A stretch of 64,000 nt of DNA from a virus: the IMG/VR virus record IMGVR_UViG_3300042860_003408, positions 1 to 64,000 of that record. One strand, given 5' to 3'. The translations under genes were made by a program, and so were the position numbers. This document shows positions 50,401 through 56,600 of the stretch, piece after piece (positions within the stretch are counted from its first letter, which is position 1; each line of letters opens with the position of its first letter). The notes beneath the pieces were generated by a model that did not search any database, was not told where the DNA came from, and was given only the letters and a program-made list of their open reading frames with translations.

Positions 50401-50617
50401 CCTCAGAGGAATAGATAAAAACTTTGATGGATTAATTTACAGGAAAGCATTGTATACGGCTGTATCTAGAGCTCGTAGAACTGCTACTGTAATTACTAAT
50501 ACTAAAAAATTAAACTCAGAGAAAAAACAAGTTTCAGCTGATGGAACTAAAATACCTGAGTCGTTTAAACCAAATAATAGTCTGATTGGAAATGAAAGAC
50601 CGTCAGATAAATGTTAA
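32405..50617 (+). CDS. Giant multidomain virion protein with RNA polymerase, zincin, NADAR, SLOG, DUF1848 and SF1 helicase
   Basis: 6070 residues, uninterrupted. Basic N-terminus, then a hydrophobic stretch about 240-285. An H-x-T...HRGA segment near 1220-1320 (possibly ADP-ribosyltransferase-like, weak). Zincin HEAFH with H2136, E2137, H2140 and glutamates at 2180-2181. Crass-type RNA polymerase with DFDVD at 3628-3632 inside TALTGSDFDVDKLYLARY, after YRIPTQGMSSVSSLKI. NADAR/YbiA-like domain about 4560-4740 (SVEQAFQLAKY with E4609; GKWSTEF end). An uncertain domain about 4765-4890. SLOG-like Rossmann segment about 4900-5080 (GGAYGADTFW, GGTNTAVQLG). DUF1848 about 5160-5430 with C5399, C5401, C5415, C5419, C5422. 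SF1 helicase from about 5545: Walker A GSAGSGKTS 5577-5585, DEVS, GDHAQLYP, VHKAQGGEY, VSRARR near 6020. Likely injected and cleaved. Confidence 0.85.
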   Translation: MTREDIKRALQGEDTRFGEYVRSRSSVYGQGRSELDELKRRNEYEEAKRKRPSKDEPKRKAARDESKDAEDGQKKLPLENETKKGNDYNFFADSYRTFVGGKNQTEIDNALGELKYNLPVFKYSSDMLSSKEVQSDEDLYKAARFAREMQSNAKAQALFQKNEELSAEQARLKSLYESGDKSVSAAFINNEPWNPESKGKTIYSLTGAVQQGEGPSFLEKADMMMGASHGYAEWEQMKGMVSGLFRTVGTSLVAAAVAPVISVMGKVSLGNAVGNILGGLTLKTAADVAIDKPVDLISNLSDATRFSMGYVPAVAGGLIGAGVNKFMPSGDVRQGYIDIDDSLVPEDTKYAYSKYKDLIKNWSKVGGDFDGTIPSIDDVLDGKESLHSYTGEKVGKFDSVLAKKTKDAQESIKTDLNDLRMWGAPSEYATKKVEENDWYWGKMLNTSGMSMSEFEGQVGLIALNSAISLATKKPTIGTKLLSSLALTGANAAFAVRSRDSEFFSQFSQAFNEKQDAILGENAISKMSYEELLSHISEPKETMDKVMSQFGKYDKSQERHKRETLEMLIRTGIVKSDIPGINEAAVAASDGSDELARQYRSMIYSDMGQNGLMLASLMPIKGGIPKAMQGLAKSTSDYYKNLSLSSFIRNNRAGRVLGKTAQLASEVGWEAFVDEPLFEEIPQTMMDMKFKEGSLKENAGIFGSYLDKNKTISTGAKALFGLSGDERYDKNAELLDTYWSTVMSVAFMGAGRNVISSPAHIKELNRSFNADKLFDSVIEPGIKTSAFKAKASAYIGAVKNGQFDFVIENLKELQKNPPEGYTAEDITNEIKLAKRIASIADSKFVREYAKKSGGYGSEDHLLLTSLISDHENAAREGYLESRTANEAEANLLANFDETTFSKLVTSINTTREDADKISTGAAIGIAMLRNKLAAIATISVNDPLESKASKIKSNLITRAASDDLGSVSSNLIDALLNAKLITEEQGAELLKIENSKDLSDAIDEFVPIELNDDIKDMAYGLVSSYGAQYEEHMASILRGDQTLYNREKDTKVDRFHDVDELLDMHRKSLESNEKEQRVLEAAETKREEKKREAKTKPETTVVAEPVVEPIVVELESLEPKWEIPSAPEIVEYESLESAPEVETEQVPPLDETDIPPLTEADLNSSVNRAEELLADDNFDPFSDYDKEEEAAKQAADNQEEQAPTQGITNNGTIYPVLDLSKIDTDNFIYVTHQTDIVGLEQILSRGFDIRNGLNGTSLFGNTESIQSQMDSINSGHGHRGASRMIVFAFPKSKFGNVRQLDEISDMLIDEGIFSIPGQYVFGVFTENNKPITQEAAPQKSKQDELKEKLNARLAHLADVATDVLGSKMNATGKQYSSKDFLPAMTGVLEVIMELGYTSFVDVVSNASDAMKGNAVLAGLIDRISPKQWRAAYNSAADFAEGTQSEEEVIAYSNDDVKAIVAGTYKKEEEIDINEDLEDLNQPEKTEEEENKEASKEISEIVKGAAAISIAMEKEDSSDFVNIDDEAPGTIDEDKVSVRFGRLPHTLFTSNPEIIKWLKTPKALEGATFEIEISTIPFDKVPQSRKDAGDYIPFDINNPNSWNEAAIFVKIKDKNGVVRPLNISFHNIAVNSMFEDSDGNMYPKFNEQDIADLVDFRNKIIALYAESLANGSNKELVVSGVSIGRAKIKLNRKNGKPVQRSLSKIKGLIEGFNGDFSTINNNTLSLAYGRGWRGNFTVVGIDGVIGDTDEQNSGSMFAVKIDPVLGTKRKIKLNKRRFSEDKDTAEFIYKLLIDWNMSKGELALDRDGNVVLAGDGASNRLGISAEGLLSKIVNFGKRTQINKKDLPMLTHLLPKQFYVEGNSLYLGEAKFDISNPAGISPEIKAQIIDYIKNNFNWSINAHDLWNQTGANRKVADVFSGITDYFRSNPEAKSIKFFEGMEIKREDLGLTWEAWIVKYDKLISDVADDIFESPYTFLNDVELADRMDKPTIKKVAKKKTDAKEAALEPVSDTQKADVVETSTNTQKSLESPENGLKSDASEQVSGKKKFKKRTSGDVDKISDLGVNAVGPTRLSTSHAEEDNLTNSEQAWARKRISSLIEISDTEIEMENGDIAMGVANILKNIITLFSGAERGTAYHEAFHIVSLGLIPRNRRMMIYDSVRRTIPSLSDATNKDIEEYLAEEFRVWRETNKIGIKIPMLRSVFRKFSNLFTGMKSANKSDINRLFEDIEYGIFKNKKGPKAKSEQSKFFTRFYVDGAARTLKSKGFNAINTLDMQYEVAKGLAFSFIELSGVEKVSDIRNMSKDVLYDSILAEYEYMEENGMEDTLKYKIYEDILDKFDEEIVPLINKELSSFGIAPAVFDVDGNEIEDNDKDIVSNEIAKHTVESYKVPKSDNIPMEVKFFLWTIPQKEKNADGVVVDKFNPLTGFKLFYDQTTSWVTVASDLGHLKSYTEMRNKIYSLGVVSGNLFYRSVLDKLDNSSDRFKTAFFAAVKCHRHDFASIAFTGDKNGNMAEADRRLRVIESKATTAKITKPKEWGENMMSIGFLFSDSVDGPVFNKANAESIIARHKALVSFAGRLTNPLEAEKITDEQITAAINEYIDIFNKIGISINDATIDEIIKHSYPNASRKNAIASLITQSKPEHPSFVLTNIITDLVKNDGKLIVNRKEKVDRKEIYKSQKSTGFIAMMYFKANPNITETTSTGADGAKVYEISLPNYVTETAERISTDTEYRDKVMQSSFASGRIGGAAFEGDRTTVGGSIVLDQLQSGESKGLKVKTFLKFYEDNSGDKGRDYFALSPMEDYMMKMAATNSGYMLCPTMADKKSWYMFAGIKMPSFSVSKQEGTPIAVDMNSLKDGLVRQSITFPTKTVAIFNGYFEAEYLAMQDAWSAWKVAMGNKNKLEQTYHYGGFSQRGANKYTTKGKWNSGLGNGMKFRHFDEISIDIKGDGSFVNLNEYQEELIDQYGVINGMTRFFEEMDSKIFNASNETKFQIMNATLANSISRELKWLVKNGAITVQHKKNGVFYKNKKLDKSIFKDTRAYFIKQSNLNSKESLVSDYADTSAIYNMVAEHMVNTSISTIEFEKIFSKDPAFHKDPDAKIKRLSSILSTGTPCLSETGRSTFVSAELNDNEIPSPNLSEIKSRMIAAHVNERHGDELNMTFNEILEAINSGNMDEINKLSDIKMIMNIVDAQTAGYNKVNETDASVFISPVMYRDILRKLGRWNEDLNEAFDLLESEDMSWMEDSAKYLKVMELALNPLKMIYYGDKFSNGLNIPKLDKMAMFCLFRSVATGANKALYERMNNPEDGASKIDMVAFSSAVKSGNNNPIDFFDKDGNVSNLDKFTEEIQHFEFLRHQLETEAHEEEEVGLATQVQKVAMSNIVSDKVYSNITIGGNKGATGRQLIEEWSNALTEISNRGRNDVENELGIKYEGGVLTFDKKKLYGFLHSEAIKSNMTDDVYETLMKAAEPNSRITLQAMADRDWIESKLVSFIMKKTLDVNTPGGAFIQMSTFGINTLTDSITSEGYKLNGGRKLNYMNADGSMDCVVSLSLFKDVLPEDVKLMSPVKQRDWLLMHNIIGPDSDPAALGYRIPTQGMSSVSSLKIIDVIPKIIGDTIILPTEFTALTGSDFDVDKLYLARYNYAKNPAGRFEKVEFDDNKKSEKNPEKSKWQVNSNAAIQNRLLDVMMAAITEPSSIHETRLPLDATTSVIKDDILPDIDSVTGTGEKRGALMFTSPSYQTDKKVEYSTGKKNLGIMALANTNHIYTQMTNLTINPKQRTAAKHGIFELGGIYGADGMRILDWLSAMINAHVDVAKDPYIIRLGVNEHTVNMVAFLLRAGIGGNAFYFLSQPSLKEAYAEVEEFNGKYEVNKDSVKKLHEVIKDKLQKYRAMAARIDGGKNAQYVESLFVEDKYGRRDMPTGDVLNSRSKLKSGLNKDLSNFDYLLHQILVMETYLELLPYSNELSELVKYSQIETKKQGKSFIANNEFISKVNSLILDDDNGTSVFSGVRNYYESTPLMARLRNSSGLIVGISRGLLFRTSRQVLSILNKVNILAGREGFDNSKFMHGVSRYVETAIKDSFYRKYAEQNDIDINSLFFGEDTVAKELFHIKSAINNGHLPGYENNVFLKVLSYTMHSKSEESYPDHVTIDSSAKDDKNIQEKIKYYFSELLNPILEDESQEGLSEQEISALKSRNKDRVMLKDFAKRFILYQFYSTGDNSALNYVKLSEDDRISLEINSGLVDANTGAPIKIALYDFIDDVLTELNELSYEHTPGVALQNDVKFLEDLFISRWWDNELVPTTTAYKVRKGQFDEDGHPLVDQKPKKMSTKKMLGIEYELEFIDTAARPIGSTSDGKHPVFKPFVKIIKTGTNGRQFEILYKYIGNSTRSNAKGDVSIKPVYVAVDKKGSKASGLALIESNSKTSVIKTNELPQSNINSSIFSKEAGFDKVSWFDMFMGLEDKFVESLGASTVDKAVTNAIDNNSYSMSYLDNAIEDAGITDSARIASMREEFARGILSRFNELNLPDNTIAQEDRESALEELKTSAEAYLGQFIRKVEMQPSNNARSINIYAGTGENANLSNLAIRPFTLPTGSSRLNMIKGDISFTSVEQAFQLAKYTYTGNVRDDGSWQPQMLSGGGFGNEMSKEDDEFNWKLAGQIQNSKNPAEAKALGRQFKHLDVDRWNKASSSIMKELLLESFKQNPDALQELLATGNAILTHTQDKGKWSTEFPRLLMEVRDELNADLTTEAEGEQDLTNINESSTLTGYQGRKSDVADNREYNFYSTSEEEARDYGSNVSKKRISLNNFLFKTELLPNGTSVYTEAYDKIYKAFQEKYGSPFDILNNGTPEKIELMNKFFEMVREAGFSGYTEIRKNNNFSQSDNRYIVTFNQKSTAKSISIASEFTNHSGGAYGADTFWDQIGREYGVTDNRHYRQEDNKSLSQALRNKKVEATVLTTEQMDKARTEIEKLLGKKYPDTKEGNLQVRNYYQVSNADAVFAIAKISGDAKFNSGTVFGGTNTAVQLGVQLGKPVYVWDVTSEQWMRFVPEMRKDDKIVGKFVPTSTPMLTKNFAGVGTRDIENYNTLNKTTNQWEPRKEYLGIEKENAAKQAIRDVFENTFKNQENTTASEEEHESTIKSIEGKQESLSKQDQETVNEVFNDGGKPKILIASETSDPVFHVKKIKEIVANRKTNGVNAMYLITKHDGLPLKELAELKIPKFYHFSITTLGGTKYEPGVMKYDDLLDRIETFIKEGLLNPNLITVRIDPIIPGVTNFDDVERVIKRASEMGIRQIKFSVMDSYSGSKNDRFIVAKMKELGYDFAAYKTNDNIKFSAKQEIIDELSVKMRDLCKKYGIRQLSSCAEKVNVDGVQKLGCLNVQSINAAMGRTDVTHVQGNQRQDCSCYGNKVDALRYNDKCASSCVYCYAGHNSVVSLKYYNEDGSLKVNDFTKTSNTEQAIIEPEVTQERFTEFGTTYAFGFVDGKMTSAMYQQGNGEFNNMNMLSAEKAYSRLKSKSENAVVSEVTPDTPSEADINLFGKDIDLSKIGIPYQLNDEQEAALKAIEAWVKDKTITTPFSLLGSAGSGKTSITRVLINALSNAEITYQLLAPTHRAKGVLSRATGKKAKTYHAYFQLVPEAREVGMKLEFGGATNYESNVDLYIIDEVSLISDKSVDEILKVAEATGAKVLFIGDHAQLYPVGNTDAKGMPKQSIGLESPTSIVLNKVMRVANGNPLADVLSIMRMYQAPGLMNINGTEYNFTDQSKAIFSKRDAFNDQGGVVFVGEADRAKAVEQFVDMFFTSEDYSKDVNFAKILAFRNDVIDSMNAYVRAKLGKKGLIEVGEQVIGYSQIKAGKVDLVANDDEYVVDSIGAPREITSYAVPGVTLKVVPIEIRMTTGASAGGVFNLLTDYSEENMLAIRAAILKRKQEISNMDYQEKREANRNFFIALTKDFITLKPIKNSLTDNENASNNLKDRTIGFTYASTVHKAQGGEYQNVLVLDSDLRGIDKNFDGLIYRKALYTAVSRARRTATVITNTKKLNSEKKQVSADGTKIPESFKPNNSLIGNERPSDKC

Positions 50618-50637
50618 TATAATAAGAGGAAAACAAC

Positions 50638-53600
50638 ATGTGCCCAAATATTAATGATAAAAAAATAAGGAATGATTTTAATAAGATCGTTCAAGCGTTC
50701 GGTGGTCGACCAATGACTATTGATGAGTTTAAATACAAAGAATTGCGTGATGAGCGTAGCGGGGTCGATGACTTCGCTATGCAACATGCATACGCAGTTT
50801 GGGATAAAACAAATGGAGAGCCAAATTTAGACACTCCGGATATACTTAACTATTCTAAATTTGTACTTAGTGGAGATAAGAAGTATAAGGCTGAATACGA
50901 GAAGAATGTAAATAATGGAGCTGGAATATTGCCTATATCTACAAATAGGGATTTATATAAAGAACTAAATCTATTAAATGATGATGGAAATATCTTAACC
51001 TTCCCATACTCAAAGTTTCCTGACAATGAAAAAGGCGAGGCTAAATTCATAGAGGAGGTGTTTAATAAAAAGTCGTCTAGAAATGACATCCAAGGTAAAT
51101 ACTCCTTATCGTTTAAAAAGTCCCCTAATAGTAAAGGTAGAGTTATATGGATAACTAAGCTGGATGAGCCAAAAGAGCTGCAAGGCGAGATTGATTTTGA
51201 TACTCCTGTATATAGCACACAAGAGAGATTGTCCGACTTATCTGAGGCTGATGAGATTATAGTTTCAAATTCGATTAAACAGACAGATGTTGTTCTATTT
51301 GGACATCCAACTATAGGAAAAAGTTTCCTTAAAAACAATGGAGCCGATAGTTTTATTTCTCTAGATGACGACTATGCAGAAGAGATAAATAGAGAGGTTA
51401 GCGCCATTGCGATAAAATATAAAGTAGCCGAACATTTAGTGAAAGATGGCGGAAATATGCAATGGAACGTCGAGTATAACGATATGATGCAGAGGCTGTT
51501 TGATGCTGCCAAAAAAGAGGCCGCCTTATCTGGTAAAATGCTGTTCACGTCAAACACTAATTTACTTAGAAACAATTCGTCTTCATTTGATAGAGTAATA
51601 AACTTAACTGATAAAGAATTCAAAGACAGGGCTAATGCTAGAGGAGTTAAGTATGATATTAATGAATGGAAGGCTCAAATAAATGAAGTGGTAAGTAAAT
51701 TTCCAAAAGAAAAAGTTATTACTACTGATAAATATCTATCCGACCTTCTTCCGAAAAAATCAACAGGAAATGACAGCGGAATAAATACTGTATTCGAGCA
51801 AAATCCAGAATTATCTAAAATTGGAACAAAGGAACAGTACTCACGGTATTTAGAAACGATATTTCCAGACAGCAAAGTAAAAGACATTGTATACCACGGA
51901 GGATCTCCTGCCGCAGATTTTAACAATCCTGAGTTTGGAACTAGTGGGTTCCATGGATTTTTTGCCACAATCAAAAGTGTTGCAGATGAATTCGCAAACA
52001 GATGGACTAGAAATAAGGGTACTACAGGAAAAACAAAGGCTATACTTGTTAACATACAAAATCCAGATATTACTGATAAATTGTACCAAGGAGAGTATAA
52101 AGAGTCTGTTGAATATATAAAAGCAAAGATAAATGAAGGCTCTAATGATGGAATTATAGCGACAAATACAAATGATAAGTTCTCAGATAAGCTTGGGAGT
52201 TATGACCAATACGTCGTATTCGATAAGGAGCAGATTCATATTTTAGGCTCTAAGCAGGATATAGAAGGATTTAAGGCATTTGTAAAAACGACCGATTCTA
52301 AGGCGATTTCAGCCACTCAAAATAACGAGGATAGGCTAACCTCCATGTCTGCCGAGAAAGTGGCTCAGAACGTCTCTAAACGCCAAATAAAGGCCATTGT
52401 AAGAATAGCCGATGACCTTAGTAGAAGGTTTGGTGTAAAGTTCAATGTTATGAATAGAAATACATCTATGTTTTATGGAGTTTCTAAGTCAATGAATACA
52501 GGAGCATATTATAAAGCTGGAGGCGCTGTATTTTTCTACGATACAATAAAGCCTAGTTATATTATTCATGAAATGTTTGGTCACCCAATGATGTTTGCAT
52601 TAAGAGCAAGCTCAGATCCAAAACATAGAGAGATATATGACGCGTTACTTGCGGAGGCAATGAAAAATACAGAGATAGTTAATGCTGTCAACAATTCATA
52701 TATTGACGACGCTAAGACCATAAAAACATATGACGATGAAGTTGTAGGAGATGAAATAATTATTAGGTCTATAGAAAAAGAATATAACAATAGAGAGAAT
52801 AGGAAGATAGCATACTTATGGTCTAGAGCTTTAAGAGCTCTGACAGAGACTATTAAAAGAATATTTGGAAACAACTCCATACCAACAGATATAAATCCAT
52901 ATATATCAATAGGAGATATGCTGGATTATGTATTGTACGGAAAGAATGCTGTTGATATATTATCTCTAGAGGATAAGGACTTAATGGCAAAGTCAGTCGA
53001 CTCGATTACAAATGAAATAAAGGGAATAAATGGAGCTAACATAGCTATAGCTGAATTTCTTAATCTGTTTAAAAGCGATACTTCTAAGCAAAGAGCAATA
53101 GAGCATGGAATAAATGAATATTCAATTGAGAAAGAAAATGATTGTGCATATATTTTAGCATCATTCTCTCATCAGTTATACAAAATGTCTATTTCTAGAG
53201 ATATAATAGTAGAAGATGGAAAAACAGGAAATCGCTTTGAGTTTAAAAAAGTTGATGATATATATCAATTCCCAACTGACGATACTTTATATGGGTTAAA
53301 AAACTCTCACGTAATAGCATTTCTGAGGGCCGCTAGTAGGCTTGGAGATGGCGCCATTACAATTAAGTCAGATAGAACTGAGTTTATTGGCGTTATTATG
53401 AGATTTACTCCATCTATGCTTGTGTCTAAAATAGATGAAAATACAGTAGTCTTGTTTCCAGTAGACAGAATGGCTGATATAGGCCCAGACTCATTTAATG
53501 TCTCATATAGAATGCTTGACTCAGAGATGGTTACATCGGATGAATTAAGTAAGTCTACAGCAATGGCTACAATGAATAGGGTTCTTTCTGGATTGAAATC

Positions 53601-56600
53601 TAAGCTGCATACAGCAGAGAGAAGTAAGAACGTTACTCAGTCCTATCTAGACTCATTGAAATTGCTAATAAAGGACGTTGAAAAACACGAGGCGATGGTT
53701 GGCATGATTAAATTTATAGAATTCTCTGCAAATGAAATCAAAGACGTAAGAGTCAAGCTTGATAAGATGGTAGTCCTTAAGAACACAGGCAAATGGCTTG
53801 ATGATGAGCAGTTATTCGATATATCTAAGAACTTCCTATCTATGTATGACTCAGCAACAGCTGCTATTAGTACAATTATAAACGACTCTCCGTCTATAGC
53901 CAAGGGCTTCCCAAAAGAAGATATAGATAGTCTTATTGCCACCGTAAGAAAGATTAGGTCTGAGATTGATGATATCAAGTCAATGCTTATCGGGCTAAAT
54001 GAATATCAATATGTCAATACTATAAAGAGAGAGGGGTTAAATTATAGATCCACTACAGTTAAAGGTATAACCAAGAAATCTTCAGACACTTCAGAGCAGA
54101 CTGTATTTAGCGAGAGCGACGACATAGGTCAATTAACAATGCTTGTAGGTGCGATGGTGATGTCTCCTAAGGAGCAGCATAGAATACTATTTGCCAAGGT
54201 TGAGGAGGCTAAGATGAACGCTAGACGCACAATGGAGACTGATGGTGTGATTCTTGGTTTAAAAGAAAAATGGGACGCTGTTAGAGCTAAGAGAAAGTAC
54301 GCTACATTCTCTAGATATATGGAGAAAAATGACAATGGCAAAACAACTGGATATCTTCTGTCTGACTTAAAGTATGGTTCGTTCTACAAGAACTACGATA
54401 TCTTTATGAATGACCTTAATTTCAGATACGGATTAACTGGTCATGGAGCAATTCCTATTGATGAAAAAGAAGCCGCTGAATTCCAAAAAGAAAAGAATGC
54501 TTGGATGGAGGCTAACGTTGAGCGCATATTCACTCCTGAGTATTATAAGCTAAGAGAGAATATAAGTCCTTCAACACAAGAGCTTATGACAGAATATGAT
54601 GACATACTTAGATCTTTTTATTCTAAATTCAGAGATGAGAATGGAATAATAAGGACTGAAAGAATGACCCTTGAAGATAAGGAAAGCTTGTTCGACATAA
54701 AGAAGAGAAAAGAAGCCTTATCTATGCTTACATACGCTGATGGTACCCCTAAGACTGTAGGTTCATACGATTATAATGTAGCGATAGAACTTCAAGAATT
54801 CTACAAAGCTACCACTGATGGTATAAAATACAAATTCAATGTAGATGCATTTGAACGAGCCAAGGAAAACGCAAGAAAGACTTTGACTGCAGCTGAGTTC
54901 AAGGAATGGATGAAAGAGAATACTACCGTAAGACTTAAAGATGAGTTTTACGAGATGATTTCTTCATCTGCCAATGAAATGCAATCTGAGAAATGGAAAG
55001 AACTCTACCAAATAAGAAAAGACCTACTTAAGTATAATAGAGATATGAATACTATGGAGGTTATAGGTACAAGGGTTGAGGCTAATAAGCACATAGCTGA
55101 GCTAATAAAAAGAATAGATAAAAAACTATCAGACACTCGAGTTAAGACAACATCTACTGCTAGATTTAAATTTAAAGATATAGCGGAGGTTGTTCCTAAT
55201 CAAGCCTATAATAGTGAAATAGAGAGATTATCAGCAGATAAATCATCGGCTGGCGTTAATGCTCTGAATGAATTTAAAAAGAATTCAGGGTATTATAATA
55301 AAAAAGGTAAATTTACTCTATATTCTCACTGGTCAAAAATAGTTCCAAAGAATAAGTCGTTTATAGAGATCTCTCCGAACTTCATATGGCAAGAGCTAGA
55401 CGAAAGTTCTCCATTATATAATAAGGATTATGATAAGTCTAGAGAGAAATATGGTATGCAACCAAAACGCTCAATGTATGATAACTCTAAGGAATATAAT
55501 AGATTAACTTCAAACAAAGAAGATAAGGAATTTTTAGAAGCGTATAGAAGTGCTATGCAAAAAGCAAATGAGAACTACTTCTATATGAATAGGTCTAATC
55601 CAAATAGATTGCCTCAAATATCTACATCATTCTTTGCAAAGGTTGTTAGAGGCAGCAATTGGATATCTGGATTTATAAAAGCGTTGAAAGACTCTATGAA
55701 TTATATGCCTGAGGATTTATTTATTGGGGATTCAGATTCGAGTGGTAAATATTATGCCGACGGCACAGCTGTTAAGCATATACCAACTAGATATAGAACG
55801 ATGCTTGAGGATACAAATATGATATCCAGGGATTTACTTGGCTCATTTGCTATGTATTACTCGTCATCTCTTAATTTCGTTGAGATGTCTAAGGTTCGTG
55901 GAACCATAGAAACTATACTAGAAGGGCTTAGAAATGTTCAGATACATGATCCAAAAGGGAAAGAGGTTAAGACTGGCGGTAGAATGTACCAAAAAGCCGC
56001 AGAGTTTGTTAACTCAGAAGTTTATGGTGATGATAAAGTAAGCGCACTTGAATTCTCAATATCTAGAGGCAATATCGCTACGTCACTATATAATATGATT
56101 AGGCGAATGTTTAACAAAGAAAAAGTTACTTCTGGTAGAATCGGCTCCGTATCTGTAGACAAGTTTATAAAGGCAATAATATCTTATACTAGGATAGTCA
56201 ATCTTGGATATAATATAAAATCTATATTCAGTAACTTTGGTGGTGCTAAGGTTCAGCAAAAAATAGAAGCATCAATGGGCTCATTCTTTACAGAAAAAGG
56301 ACTTATGTTTGCTAATAAAGAAATAGCTCTACGTTTGCCTAGCATAGTAGCTTCATCCACTAATAGAAGCAATGATAAGATAACGTCTCTTATGAGATAT
56401 TTTGGCATTACAAGAAGCAACGAGTCGGATATGAAAAACTTGCATGGATGGAAATTTGCAAGATATGTAGAAGATAAATTCTGGTATGGCCCATACGAGG
56501 CTGGCGACTTTGCAATAAAGGCTCCGTCTATGATAGCTATACTAGACAACTTTAGGTTGTATGAAGGTGAATTTTATAGTAGAGAGCAATTCTTAACTAG

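Noticed and set aside
32405-50617. Inteins or introns explaining the giant ORF
   Set aside because: No intein splice-block motifs (Cys/Ser start with HN-Cys end around a homing nuclease) were seen; length is accounted for by recognisable enzymatic segments and long linker regions.
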